This document shows, piece by piece, positions 24,175-33,608 of a stretch of 64,000 nucleotides of DNA. Under the pieces are notes generated by a model. It saw only the letters and a list, made by a program, of their open reading frames with translations. It was not told the origin of the DNA and made no database searches. This DNA is from an uncultured Pelagibacteraceae bacterium (GTDB taxonomy: Bacteria > Pseudomonadota > Alphaproteobacteria > Pelagibacterales > Pelagibacteraceae). How positions within the stretch are numbered: position 1 is the stretch's first letter; each line of letters starts with the position of its first letter. The stretch spans positions 62,001 through 126,000 of the forward strand of contig CABZFJ010000001.1 of assembly GCA_902524995.1 (NCBI GenBank). Reading direction: 5' to 3'. Made by a program: the position numbers and the translations under genes.

Positions 24175-25056
24175 TTTTTTTGACACTGGGGCAACTTGAG
24201 AAAATATTACAGCAATAAGAATTAATACACATCCTATAATATTATTTATGTTAAGAAGTTGACTTAAAATAATCCATCCAGCAATCGTTGCAAAGACACC
24301 TTCAAGAGAGTAAATTATTGCTGCAGGAGCTTCTTCAATATTTTTTTGCGCGAACATCTGTAAAGTAAAAGCAATTCCTCCAGATAAGACACCTGCATAT
24401 AATATTGAACTATATTCAGTTATAATTTTTGTAATAACTACTTCTTCTAAAATAAAAGCGAATACAAGAGATAAACCAAAAACAAGAGCTGCTTGTAATG
24501 CTGCATAAAAAATTGGTATATTAAATTTCTCCATGAATTTTCCAGCAAAAATTATATGTAAAGCCCAAAATAGTGAGCATAAAATAACTAAAGCATCCCC
24601 TATCATAATTTCTGAGTTTGAAAAATCACTTAATAAGTAAACACCTATTATACATAACCCTATTGAAGGCCAAAGACTCCAATGAACTTTAATAGAATAA
24701 ATAAAAAATAATAAAATTGGAACTAATGGAACGTAAAAAACTGTGAAAAAAGCTGCATTAGCTATATTCGTGTATTGTAATGCGGCTTGCTGCAAGTAGG
24801 TACCCAAAAATAATGATATACCCATTAAAAATAAATATTTTAAAAATAATTTTTTATTAGAATTGATTTCATAATTAATTTTTTTTCTCTCTAAAATTAA
24901 AGCAATGGGTAGGACTGTAAGAAAACCAACAAAAAATCTAGATGCATTGAATGTTAATGGACCAATATTGTCCATACCTGTGTCTTGAGCAATAAAAGCA
25001 GTACCCCAAATAAATGTTGTTATCAAAGCGCATATAAGCGAAGTAGTTTTGGACAT
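24169..25056 (-). CDS. EamA-family (DMT superfamily) permease
   Basis: 295 residues, about ten transmembrane helices in two EamA repeats (ALITTFIWGTAFIAQ at the start, and the second repeat from about residue 155). Family members export or import amino acids and other small metabolites; the substrate cannot be deduced. It is 14 bp after the dioxygenase gene and appears to be the last gene of the aceE-aceF-dioxygenase unit. Confidence 0.85.
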   Translation of the reverse strand: MSKTTSLICALITTFIWGTAFIAQDTGMDNIGPLTFNASRFFVGFLTVLPIALILERKKINYEINSNKKLFLKYLFLMGISLFLGTYLQQAALQYTNIANAAFFTVFYVPLVPILLFFIYSIKVHWSLWPSIGLCIIGVYLLSDFSNSEIMIGDALVILCSLFWALHIIFAGKFMEKFNIPIFYAALQAALVFGLSLVFAFILEEVVITKIITEYSSILYAGVLSGGIAFTLQMFAQKNIEEAPAAIIYSLEGVFATIAGWIILSQLLNINNIIGCVLILIAVIFSQVAPVSKKL

Positions 25057-25070
25057 TAATTTAATTAAAT

Positions 25071-26168
25071 TTAGATAATATTATTCATTCTACAACAGCT
25101 ATCAAAATCTTCTTTATTGATATAGCAACCAGCCATTTTTCTTATACCTGAAAATGCACCTCTACCATGCATTACTCTCCAATTATTAAAAATTAGTAAT
25201 TCACCAGGTTTTAAAATATGCCTCCACTGATATTGCTTTTGGTTTGCCATCATATCAAATACTTTAATTGCTTTATAAAAATTAATTGTTTTCTGATTAG
25301 TTTCTCTAAAGGGCGCTCTATCATAATTATTAAAACTAATTTGATCAAAATTATTTTTTTCATTTAATTTTATTATTGCTCTTTTTGCTTCAAGGCGAAC
25401 ACCGTCACCAATATAAGAACCTTTAACTTGTGTAGTTGTTAAAGTTTTAAAATGTTTTTTATATTTTTGTTTTATTTCATTTGCCAATTTAAATCCATCT
25501 ACCAGAATAGAGTCTCCTCCTTTAGCTTCATACTTACAACAAAGCAGTAATTGTAAACCTGGAGCATCATTACTATATGTAGAGTCTGTATGTGGTCTCA
25601 GTTCTTGGTTTGAATATGCACTGTCTGCTTTTTTATTATTTGATTCAAAATTCCACAATCCTCCAAAAATTGAATTTCTGACATAACCTATTTTTTTAGC
25701 TATATTTTCAATAGAGTTTAAATTTTTTGAACAATTCTTTACAACAGCAAAACCATATACATGGATTTTTTTTAATAAATTTTTAAATCCAGCTTTAGTT
25801 TGTAATTGCTTATAGTTAATGAAAATTTGATTTTTTATGTCTTTGTCTTTCCAAAATTGAATATCACTTTTAGTTTCTACTTTTTTTAAAGAATTTTTTT
25901 TTAAAAATTTATATGAATATTTCGTTGGTTTATTTTCATCAGACCATAATATTTCAATCAATTTACCTTTTTTTAATAATTTTGCTTTTTTAACTTTGAT
26001 ATTAATGTCTAAATTTGCGGTATAGGTTATTCTTTGATTAGTTTTAAAATCCCAGTTTTCTTTATTTTTAATATGATCTCTTAACCAAATATTAGGAAAT
26101 GTTTCAAACTTGTTGTCATTAAAGTAAAATACAGTTTTATTATTTAAAAGTTTAAAATTTTTAATCAT
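25071..26168 (-). CDS. Gamma-butyrobetaine/trimethyllysine-type 2-oxoglutarate dioxygenase
   Basis: 365 residues of the GBBH/TauD class. An N-terminal domain with FPNIWLRDH precedes the double-stranded beta-helix. The Fe(II) triad is His193-x-Asp195 (RPHTDSTY) and His334 (VMHGRGAF); Arg343 is placed to bind 2-oxoglutarate. Gamma-butyrobetaine hydroxylase makes carnitine, and related enzymes hydroxylate other quaternary amines. The zinc-binding cysteines that normally follow WLRD in the N-terminal domain are absent here. It overlaps the aceF stop by 4 nt. The substrate is uncertain. Confidence 0.8.
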   Translation of the reverse strand: MIKNFKLLNNKTVFYFNDNKFETFPNIWLRDHIKNKENWDFKTNQRITYTANLDINIKVKKAKLLKKGKLIEILWSDENKPTKYSYKFLKKNSLKKVETKSDIQFWKDKDIKNQIFINYKQLQTKAGFKNLLKKIHVYGFAVVKNCSKNLNSIENIAKKIGYVRNSIFGGLWNFESNNKKADSAYSNQELRPHTDSTYSNDAPGLQLLLCCKYEAKGGDSILVDGFKLANEIKQKYKKHFKTLTTTQVKGSYIGDGVRLEAKRAIIKLNEKNNFDQISFNNYDRAPFRETNQKTINFYKAIKVFDMMANQKQYQWRHILKPGELLIFNNWRVMHGRGAFSGIRKMAGCYINKEDFDSCCRMNNII

Positions 26169-27448
26169 TGCTTAGCTAATTTATAGGCAAAGTTTTTACC
26201 AAGGTTACTTTTTAATTCATTATTAAATCTTGAACCTTCGGCACCATCAATAATTCTATGATCATAAGAAAGAGATAGAGGCAACATTGTTCTAGGTTTA
26301 AATAGTCCATCAATATAAACAGGTTTAATATAAGTCCTTCCAATTCCTAAAATAGCAACCTCAGGATAATTTATTATAGGAGTAAAATAAGTCCCCCCAA
26401 TACCACCTAGGCTTGTTATAGTTATGGATCCTCCATAAAACTCTTTTTTATCTATCTTCAAATTTCGACAATCATCACTTACTTTTTTTAGATCCTTACT
26501 TATTTGATCTATATTCTTTTGGTTGGCATTTCTTATTTTTGGTACCATTAATCCGTTGGGAGTATCAACAGCAATTCCTACATGAAAGTATTTTTTTAAC
26601 GTTATTTTTCCATTTTCAATATTATCAATTGAACTATTAAATCTTGGAAAAACTTTCAAAGCCTCCACGACTGCCTTTATAATAAATGCCAATGGAGTAA
26701 TTTTCTTTTTTTCTCCAGTAAAAGTATCAGTCAAATTTTGTCTAAATTCTTCTAACTCCGTAATATCTGCTTCATCACAACTGGTAACATGCGGTATTGT
26801 TTGCCAAGAATTTGATAAATGTGGAGCAGCAATTCTTTTAATTCTCGGTATATCTTGAATTTCTACTTCTCCAAAATCAGCATGATCATATTCTGAGGGT
26901 TTTATAGATTGAGCCTTCTTTTCTTCTTGAGGTTTATTAAAATTAGAAGATACAAATTTTTTTATATCTTCTTCTATAATTCTTCCCGATCTTTCTGATC
27001 CAGTAACATTATTAATATCAACACCAAGTTCTCTCGCAAATTTTCTAGTTTTCGGGCTAGCAAGTGCTTTGCTTGATTTGAATATACTAACTTTTATATT
27101 TTGTAATGTTTCTTTTGGTTTTGAAATTACTGCCTCAGGAGATTTTTTTATAATAGTTTCTTCTTTAACTTCTTTGGTTTCTTCTTCGATTTGCACATCT
27201 GGTTTTTCTTCTTCTGAACCAATTATTAGTATTGAGGAACCCTCTGAAACCTTATCACCAACTTTTAAATTAACTTTTTTAACACTACCTGAGTATGGGC
27301 TAGGAATCTCAACACTTGATTTATCACTTTCAATAGTAATTATCGGGTCATCTTTATTAATATTTGATCCTGCCTCAATTAATACCTCAATTACTTCTAC
27401 ATCCTTAAAATCACCAATGTTAGGAACTAATACTTCTTTCTCGCTCAT
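26165..27448 (-). CDS. aceF: Pyruvate dehydrogenase E2 (dihydrolipoamide acetyltransferase)
   Basis: 427 residues. There is one N-terminal lipoyl domain (lipoyl Lys43 in SDKSSVEIPS), a linker rich in Glu/Lys/Pro, a peripheral-subunit-binding domain (ASPKTRKFARELGVD, about residues 130-165) and the catalytic acyltransferase domain ending in SLSYDHRIIDGAEGS with the active His. It transfers the acetyl group from lipoamide to CoA. E. coli AceF has three lipoyl domains; this one has one, and the partner E1 carries another. The start overlaps the aceE stop by 1 nt. Confidence 0.95.
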   Translation of the reverse strand: MSEKEVLVPNIGDFKDVEVIEVLIEAGSNINKDDPIITIESDKSSVEIPSPYSGSVKKVNLKVGDKVSEGSSILIIGSEEEKPDVQIEEETKEVKEETIIKKSPEAVISKPKETLQNIKVSIFKSSKALASPKTRKFARELGVDINNVTGSERSGRIIEEDIKKFVSSNFNKPQEEKKAQSIKPSEYDHADFGEVEIQDIPRIKRIAAPHLSNSWQTIPHVTSCDEADITELEEFRQNLTDTFTGEKKKITPLAFIIKAVVEALKVFPRFNSSIDNIENGKITLKKYFHVGIAVDTPNGLMVPKIRNANQKNIDQISKDLKKVSDDCRNLKIDKKEFYGGSITITSLGGIGGTYFTPIINYPEVAILGIGRTYIKPVYIDGLFKPRTMLPLSLSYDHRIIDGAEGSRFNNELKSNLGKNFAYKLAKQ

Positions 27449-30400
27449 TATAATTTTGTAGGCATAGGCTTATCTTTATCAATTTTATATTTTTTAATTG
27501 CATCTACCGCATGTTTGGAAGCAATTAATTGTTCATTAGATAAAATACTTAAGCCATATGCAACTATATGCTCTTTATCGACTTCAAAAAATTTTCTTAG
27601 ATTTTTTCTTGTGTCACTTCTACCAAATCCATCTGTACCCAATGAATAAAAACTTTTATTTATGTAAGGTCTAATTTGGTCAGAATTTATTCTCATGTAA
27701 TCTGAAGCTGCTAGTATAGGACCTTCAGTTTTTCCAAGGCATTTTTCAACGTAAGAGATTTTTTTCTCTCCTCCTGGATTAAGCAAGTTATACCTTTCTG
27801 TTTCAAGTCCATCTCTTCTTAATTCATTAAAACTGGTAACACTCCAAACTTCACTATCAACTTGATATTCATTTTGTAAAATTTCTGCTGCCTCCATCAT
27901 CTCTCTTAGAATTGTTCCTGAACCTAATAACTGAATCTTATTTTTCTTATTTCTACTGAAATCTTTTATTTTATACATCCCTTTTAATATGCCTTCTTCA
28001 CAGTCTTTGGGCATCTCTGGATGAGAATAATTTTCATTCATTGTTGTAATATAGTAAAAAATATTTTCATGTTTTTCATGCATTCTTCTTAAACCTTCTT
28101 TAAAAATTGTAGCTAATTCATAATGAAAGGTTGGATCATAAGAAACACAATTTGGAATTGTTGATGCTAATAAATGACTGTGACCATCCTGGTGTTGAAG
28201 ACCTTCTCCAGCCAAAGTTGTTCTTCCAGCTGTAGCTCCAATTAGAAATCCTCTTGTTTGACTATCTCCAGCCGCCCACGCAAAATCTCCAGTTCTTTGA
28301 AAACCAAACATTGAGTAAAAAAGATAAATTGGTATCATTTCTACGTCATGATTTGAATACGATGTTCCTGCAGCTATCCATGATGCCATGGATCCAGCCT
28401 CATTTATTCCTTCCTCTAAAACTTGACCACTTTTCTCTTCTTTGTAAGAGCTTAATTGAGCTGAGTCCTCTGGCTCATATTTTTGACCTTCATGCGCATA
28501 TATACCTATTTTTTGGAAAAAACCTTCCATACCAAATGTTCTTGCTTCATCCGGAATTATAGGAACAAGTCTTGGAGCAACATTTTTATCTCTTAACAAA
28601 TTCGTCAACATCCTAACAAGTGCCATGGTAGTTGACATTTCTTTTTCACCAGTTGATTTTTTCATAAAGTCAAAAATATCATTGCTTGGTGTTTTGATCG
28701 GTTTTGAAAAAGATGATCTCTCAGGAATATATCCTCCCAAAGCTAATCTTTTTTTTTTTAAGTATTTTAATTCCTCCGAATTTTCATCAGGTCTAAAGTA
28801 TTCTATATTTTTGACTTGTTCATCTGTTAATGGAACATCAAATCTATCTCTATAATATAACAAATCATCTACACCTAATTTTTTTTGCTGGTGGGTTGTA
28901 TTTATACTTTCACCTGATTTTCCCATACCATATCCTTTAATTGTTTTAGCTAATATGACTGTTGGTCTACCTTTTGTATTAACAGCTTTATGATAAGCAG
29001 CATAAACTTTATGTGGATCGTGACCACCTCTATTTAATTTCCAAATATCGCTATCCGTATAACTTGCAACAAGATTTTTAAGTTCAGGGTATTTCCCAAA
29101 GAAGTTATCTCTAACGTATAAACCGCCTTTTGCTTTAAAGGCTTGGTATTCTCCATCAACTGCCTCGTTCATTCTTTTGACAAGTAAACCTGATTTATCA
29201 TTTGCAAGTAAAGGATCCCAGTATGACCCCCAAATGACTTTTATTACATCCCAGCCAGCTCCTCTAAAAATTCCCTCTAATTCTTGAATAATTTTACCAT
29301 TGCCTCTTACTGGACCATCTAATCTTTGTAGGTTGCAGTTCACAACATAAATCAAGTTATCTAACTTTTCTCTTGCTGCTAAACCAATAGATCCTAGAGC
29401 TTCTGGCTCGTCTATTTCACCATCTCCTAAGAAAGACCAAACTTTTCTATTCTCATCTTTTATTAATTTTCTATTAATAAGATATTTCATAAATCTTGCC
29501 TGATAGGTTGCCATCATTGGTCCAAGACCCATAGAAACAGTTGGAAACTGCCAAAACTTAGGCATCAGCCATGGATGGGGGTAAGATGACAAACCTCCTG
29601 GGTAAACTTCCTGTCTGAATCTATCTAATTGCTTTTCTTCAAGCCTTCCTTCCAAAAAAGCTCTAGCGTAAATTCCTGGTGCTGAATGTCCTTGAAAATA
29701 AATTAAATCTCCACCAAATTTATTATTTTTAGCCCTCCAAAAATGATTCATTCCTATATCATAAAGAGTTGCTGCTGAAGCAAATGTTCCAATGTGACCT
29801 CCTAATGAAGGATCTCTCATATTTGCTCTGACAACCATTACTGCTGAATTCCATCGAATTAGTGCTCTGATTTTTCTTTCAATATTTTGATCTCCTGGAG
29901 ATTTTATCTCCTCATCTGCTGGTATAGTGTTTATGTATGGTGTGTTTTGTGTGTAGGGGATATTTGATCCTTCTTTATATGCTTGATCAATCAATTGTTT
30001 AATTAAAAAATGAGCTCTTTCAGGTCCTTCGGAATGTACTACAGCAGACAAAGATTCTAACCATTCTTTTGTCTCTTGAGGATCAATATCATTTTCACTT
30101 TTGACTATTTCTAATCTTTCATTATGTTCTTCTGCTTGTGTAGTTTCTACTTTGGTCTCTTTATGTACACTAGTATCTAATTCAGAATTATTATATCCAT
30201 TGTAATTTTCTGCTTCTGCAATTATTTTTTCAGTTGCGGGCGGTATCTTTTCAATAATTTCTTGTTTTTGCTGAGTTCCATTCTCAGAGGATAATGTTAG
30301 TATCAAATCTCCTTTAGAAACTTTATCGCCAATTTTTATATTAATACTATCTACAACACCCTCAAAAGTAGATGGCACTTCAACGCTTGATTTATCACTT

Positions 30401-30516
30401 TCTAGGGTTATTACAGGGTCATTCTTAGAGATTTTATCTCCTTCTTTTACAAGAATTTCTATAATTTCTACTTCTTCAAAATCTCCAATATCTGGAACTA
30501 GTAATTTTTCACTCAT
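27448..30516 (-). CDS. aceE: Pyruvate dehydrogenase E1 with an N-terminal lipoyl domain
   Basis: 1022 residues. Residues 1-75 are a complete lipoyl domain (VPDIGDFEEVEI, lipoyl Lys42 in ESDKSSVEVPS, GDKVSKGDLI), then a charged linker to about 145, then a full homodimeric AceE (E. coli AceE is 887 residues) starting at ETKEWLESLSAVV. ThDP-site motifs include FLGDGEIDEPE and NCNLQRLDGPVRGNGK, and GEGLQHQDGHSH is present. It decarboxylates pyruvate and acetylates lipoamide. The frame is continuous, so this is a real fusion and not two genes. It is the first gene of the PDH unit; E3 is not in the window. Confidence 0.95.
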   Translation of the reverse strand: MSEKLLVPDIGDFEEVEIIEILVKEGDKISKNDPVITLESDKSSVEVPSTFEGVVDSINIKIGDKVSKGDLILTLSSENGTQQKQEIIEKIPPATEKIIAEAENYNGYNNSELDTSVHKETKVETTQAEEHNERLEIVKSENDIDPQETKEWLESLSAVVHSEGPERAHFLIKQLIDQAYKEGSNIPYTQNTPYINTIPADEEIKSPGDQNIERKIRALIRWNSAVMVVRANMRDPSLGGHIGTFASAATLYDIGMNHFWRAKNNKFGGDLIYFQGHSAPGIYARAFLEGRLEEKQLDRFRQEVYPGGLSSYPHPWLMPKFWQFPTVSMGLGPMMATYQARFMKYLINRKLIKDENRKVWSFLGDGEIDEPEALGSIGLAAREKLDNLIYVVNCNLQRLDGPVRGNGKIIQELEGIFRGAGWDVIKVIWGSYWDPLLANDKSGLLVKRMNEAVDGEYQAFKAKGGLYVRDNFFGKYPELKNLVASYTDSDIWKLNRGGHDPHKVYAAYHKAVNTKGRPTVILAKTIKGYGMGKSGESINTTHQQKKLGVDDLLYYRDRFDVPLTDEQVKNIEYFRPDENSEELKYLKKKRLALGGYIPERSSFSKPIKTPSNDIFDFMKKSTGEKEMSTTMALVRMLTNLLRDKNVAPRLVPIIPDEARTFGMEGFFQKIGIYAHEGQKYEPEDSAQLSSYKEEKSGQVLEEGINEAGSMASWIAAGTSYSNHDVEMIPIYLFYSMFGFQRTGDFAWAAGDSQTRGFLIGATAGRTTLAGEGLQHQDGHSHLLASTIPNCVSYDPTFHYELATIFKEGLRRMHEKHENIFYYITTMNENYSHPEMPKDCEEGILKGMYKIKDFSRNKKNKIQLLGSGTILREMMEAAEILQNEYQVDSEVWSVTSFNELRRDGLETERYNLLNPGGEKKISYVEKCLGKTEGPILAASDYMRINSDQIRPYINKSFYSLGTDGFGRSDTRKNLRKFFEVDKEHIVAYGLSILSNEQLIASKHAVDAIKKYKIDKDKPMPTKL

Positions 30517-30627
30517 TTTACTAATTGTATATATATATATTATTTACTTTTAATAGATGTATATTTTTGACCATTATTAAAATTTAGTAAAATTAATAAT
30601 AAATGTTAAAAGAATAGATTATAATTA

Positions 30628-30704
30628 GCGCCTGTAGCTCAATTGGATAGAGCGCTTGGCTACGGACCAGGAGGCTCTGGGTTCGACTCCTAGCAGGCGC
30701 ACCA
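30628..30704 (+). tRNA. tRNA-Arg (anticodon ACG)
   Basis: A 77-nt cloverleaf. The acceptor GCGCCTG pairs with CAGGCGC, with discriminator A and an encoded CCA. The anticodon stem CTTGG/CCAGG closes the loop CTACGGA, so the anticodon is ACG, presumably edited to ICG by TadA to read CGN codons. The T loop TTCGACT is normal. A TATAAT at 30619-30624 is too close to the mature 5' end to be a usual -10 for a leader-bearing transcript. Confidence 0.96.
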
Positions 30705-30717
30705 AAAAGTAGGAAAA

Positions 30718-30801
30718 ATGAAAATATCTTTGCAAAAATCTGTAATTTATTTTTTTGTAATAGTGTTAATAATATTATTTTTAATAACTTTATTAATTTA
30801 A
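30718..30801 (+). CDS. 27-residue single-span membrane peptide
   Basis: An ATG at 30718, preceded by AGGAAAA, opens a 27-codon frame with a short Lys/Ser/Gln N-terminus (MKISLQKS) and an almost unbroken hydrophobic helix of Ile, Leu, Val and Phe to the end. The TAA stop shares its last A with the ATG of the thioesterase gene (TAATG), so the two would be translationally coupled. I do not recognise it. In so AT-rich a sequence hydrophobic micro-ORFs can arise by chance, but the spacing, Shine-Dalgarno and coupling argue for a real small protein. Confidence 0.5.
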   Translation: MKISLQKSVIYFFVIVLIILFLITLLI

Positions 30802-31220
30802 TGAAAAGATTTAAACAAATTAGCATTAAAAAAGGTTTCATGAGACACAATGGTGGTTTGCTACTAAGAGATATCTCAAGAACTAAATATGAATTTAAAA
30901 CAATAGTAAAAAAAAACCATCTTAACAGAGCTGGCATAACTCATGGTGGGTACATAGCATCGATTATAGATACTGGGTGTGGATCTGGAGCTCATAGAAT
31001 TTCAGGTAATCAACCTTGTGTAACCATAACACTTAATATTAACTTTATTGGACCTTCAACTATCGGTGATGAAATTTTTGGATACGTAAAAATTAAAAAG
31101 AAAACGAAAAGCATGGTTTTTTTAGAGTGCTATTTAAAATGTAAAGGTAAAATAATTGCATCTGCCTCAGGTATTTGGAAAATACTTCAACGTAAGTTAC
31201 CTCATGCAGGTCTAAGCTAA
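30801..31220 (+). CDS. Hotdog-fold thioesterase (PaaI/YbgC-like)
   Basis: 139 residues. The helix/strand signature NRAGITHGGYIASIIDTG, with the catalytic-type HGG and Asp, is that of PaaI-like acyl-CoA thioesterases; the second half has ITLNINFIGPSTIGDEI. It likely hydrolyses an acyl- or aryl-CoA; the substrate is unknown. It lies after tRNA-Arg and the 27-residue peptide and overlaps the end of the convergent TRAP gene by 4 bp. Confidence 0.85.
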   Translation: MKRFKQISIKKGFMRHNGGLLLRDISRTKYEFKTIVKKNHLNRAGITHGGYIASIIDTGCGSGAHRISGNQPCVTITLNINFIGPSTIGDEIFGYVKIKKKTKSMVFLECYLKCKGKIIASASGIWKILQRKLPHAGLS

Positions 31221-33538
31221 ATTCTTCTTCTTATATTTAAATAACCAAAAATTGATAAAATAACAAGAGCAATAGGATAAATTATTTCTTTTTTTGGTCT
31301 GCTTTGATTTTCAATTTTAAATTCATTAATTATATCTCCCATATCTAAACCAGACTTTTTTGCAATTCCATTCCATTTTAAAGTATCAATTATGGTTTTA
31401 TTATCTACCACCACTAAGCTCATTCCATAATCATCTAAACTAAAATTTTCATCAAAACTATTTTTTTCAATTACAAATAATTTATATCTTTCACCGTACT
31501 CTGTAAGTCTAGTGATTTTAATTCTTATCTCTTTATTATAATCAAACTGTTTTTTGTTTATTTCTTCAATACTTAAATAGTTATATTTTGGGAAAAATTT
31601 ATTTAGAGTAAATTCTGGAGATAATAATGATATTGAAATTATTAAAAAAATAATAATCTCATACCATCTCAATTTATTTATAAACCATCCCTGAGTGGCA
31701 GAAGTAAATACTAAAATCCCAATCAATGAGGTTGCTATGACCATTAATCCATGCCATATGCTTTCAATACCAATTAATAATAACTCGCTGTTAAATAAGA
31801 ATACAATAGGAAGTATTCCTGTTCTCAGACTATACCAAAATGCCTGGGCTCCTGTTCTTAACGGATCTCCACCAGAAATAGCAGCAGCTGCATAAGATGC
31901 TAAGCCAACTGGAGGTGTTACGTCTGCCATCAGACCAAAATAGAATACGAATAAATGAACGGCAATTAGCGGAAAAATAAATCCTGATGCATTTCCAACA
32001 TCCACAAGAACAGTTGCCATTAGAGACGCTACAACTACATAGTTTGCAGTGGTTGGTAAACCCATACCCAATAGTAAACATAAAATAATAGTTAAAAATA
32101 AAAGAATAGTAACATTATCTTTTGCAATCGACTCGATTACAATTATTAAATTAGTACTCAAACCTGTAGATCCAACTGCACCAACTATAATACCTGCTGT
32201 TGCAATTGCTATTCCGACACTAACCATATTCAAGGCACCCTTTTCGAAACCAACAACAGTTTGGTTGTACCAATATATTAATGCATTCTTAAAGTTCTTT
32301 TCTTTAAAAACTTTATTTAAAAGATTGACTATAATTAAAGTTATTATTGCAAAAAAAATAGAGTAAGAAGCTGTAAGTCTCATATAAACTAGTAGATAAA
32401 TAAGAACAAATATTGGAACTAAAAAATGTATTCCTTCAAAAAATGTTTTTTTCAATTTTGGAATATCATTTTCATCCATACCTTTTAAATTTAATTTAAG
32501 TGCTTCAAGGTGAGATATATAAAATAGTGCAATGTAAGAAATTATAGCTGGTAAAAAAGCGTGTTTTACAACTTCAAAATATGTAACTCCAATAAAACTT
32601 GCCATCACGAAGGCTGCTGCTCCCATAACAGGAGGCATTATTTGACCATTAACTGACGAAGATACCTCAATTGCACCCGCTTTTTCTTTTGAAAAACCTG
32701 TCTTTTTCATAATTGGAATTGTAAAAGTTCCTGTCGTAACTGTATTTGCAATCGATGATCCGGAGATTAATCCTGTCATACCAGATCCAAGTATGGCTGC
32801 TTTGGCAGGACCACCTCTCATTTTTCCAACCATTGCAAAAGCTAAATCTAAAAAATATTTGCCTCCTCCAGCAGTCTCTAAAAGTGCTCCAAAAAGTACA
32901 AAGAGAAAAATGAAATCAACTGAAACACCTATTGGGATCCCAAAAATTGCTTCTTGATCAAACCATTGAAAACCAACTAACCGTTTTAATGATAATCCAC
33001 CATGAGAAATTATATCTGGTGCATATTGACCAAAATAAGAAAATAACAAAAAACAAACAGCAATAATAACTAATGGAATACCTATTACTCTACGTGTGGC
33101 TTCAAGAAGAATTAATATTCCAATTATTCCGAGTATAAGTTCTACTGGAATAATAAAATTATCGAAAAAATTTATTTTAAGTAATATTCCTCCCCTATCT
33201 ACTAATTGATCATAAAAAAAATAAATATATAAACAACAAACTGCACCTATTATTGCAATTAATATATCTATAAAATTTACTTTTTTACCCCTTGCATATG
33301 GAAATATTAAAAAAGCTAGTAAAAGTGCAAAACCAAGATGAATTGCTCTAGCGGGCAAACCTTTAAACATTCCAAAATTAAGCCAAAATGGAAATGGAGA
33401 AGCATACCAAAGCTGAAATAAAGACCACGTTATTGCAATAACTGCAACTAACTTTAAATGAAAACCTGTTAGATTTCTTGTAGGAGAAAGATCTCCTTTA
33501 ATCTTATTTTCAATTTTTTTTTCTTTGTCTGCTGACAT
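31217..33538 (-). CDS. TRAP transporter permease, fused 4TM/12TM subunit (TAXI type)
   Basis: About 773 residues with many membrane helices. It fuses the small DctQ-like and the large DctM-like subunits, as in TAXI-TRAP systems. DctM-type motifs include GSGMTGLISGSSIANTVTTG and GLPTTANYVVVASLMA. The C-terminal 130 residues are a periplasmic DUF3394-like domain (KKSGLDMGDIINEF) followed by a last helix. I chose the ATG at 33538 (MSADKEKK); a start at 33568 would lie inside the terminator-like hairpin. With the binding protein just upstream it imports an organic acid with Na+ or H+; the ligand is unknown. Confidence 0.92.
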   Translation of the reverse strand: MSADKEKKIENKIKGDLSPTRNLTGFHLKLVAVIAITWSLFQLWYASPFPFWLNFGMFKGLPARAIHLGFALLLAFLIFPYARGKKVNFIDILIAIIGAVCCLYIYFFYDQLVDRGGILLKINFFDNFIIPVELILGIIGILILLEATRRVIGIPLVIIAVCFLLFSYFGQYAPDIISHGGLSLKRLVGFQWFDQEAIFGIPIGVSVDFIFLFVLFGALLETAGGGKYFLDLAFAMVGKMRGGPAKAAILGSGMTGLISGSSIANTVTTGTFTIPIMKKTGFSKEKAGAIEVSSSVNGQIMPPVMGAAAFVMASFIGVTYFEVVKHAFLPAIISYIALFYISHLEALKLNLKGMDENDIPKLKKTFFEGIHFLVPIFVLIYLLVYMRLTASYSIFFAIITLIIVNLLNKVFKEKNFKNALIYWYNQTVVGFEKGALNMVSVGIAIATAGIIVGAVGSTGLSTNLIIVIESIAKDNVTILLFLTIILCLLLGMGLPTTANYVVVASLMATVLVDVGNASGFIFPLIAVHLFVFYFGLMADVTPPVGLASYAAAAISGGDPLRTGAQAFWYSLRTGILPIVFLFNSELLLIGIESIWHGLMVIATSLIGILVFTSATQGWFINKLRWYEIIIFLIISISLLSPEFTLNKFFPKYNYLSIEEINKKQFDYNKEIRIKITRLTEYGERYKLFVIEKNSFDENFSLDDYGMSLVVVDNKTIIDTLKWNGIAKKSGLDMGDIINEFKIENQSRPKKEIIYPIALVILSIFGYLNIRRRI

Positions 33539-33552
33539 CCAGCTTAATATAT

Positions 33553-33584
33553 AAAAAAAAAGGCCCAATAGATATATTGGGCCT
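33553..33584 (-). terminator. Intra-operon terminator/attenuator hairpin in the TRAP operon
   Basis: A perfect 10-bp stem (AGGCCCAATA and TATTGGGCCT) with the 4-nt loop GATA at 33561-33584. On the minus strand it is followed by eight T (33553-33560), the form of a Rho-independent terminator. It sits between the binding-protein stop and the permease start, so most transcripts would end after the binding protein and fewer continue to the permease. This is a common way to make more periplasmic binding protein than membrane protein. Confidence 0.9.
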
Positions 33585-33608
33585 CAATTTTTTTATATAT
33601 AAATTTAA

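Noticed and set aside
30522-30545. TA-repeat tract upstream of aceE as a phase-variable promoter element
   Set aside because: The repeat is short and imperfect and fits the general AT richness; no -35 at useful distance.
31695-32366. Several frames of 60-100 codons on the plus strand and in another minus frame
   Set aside because: They are shadows of the TRAP permease, which has clear family motifs in its own frame.
33539-33568. A start for the TRAP permease at 33568, giving ten extra N-terminal residues
   Set aside because: The extra codons are read from the stem and U-tract of the terminator hairpin; ATG 33538 gives a normal charged N-terminus.
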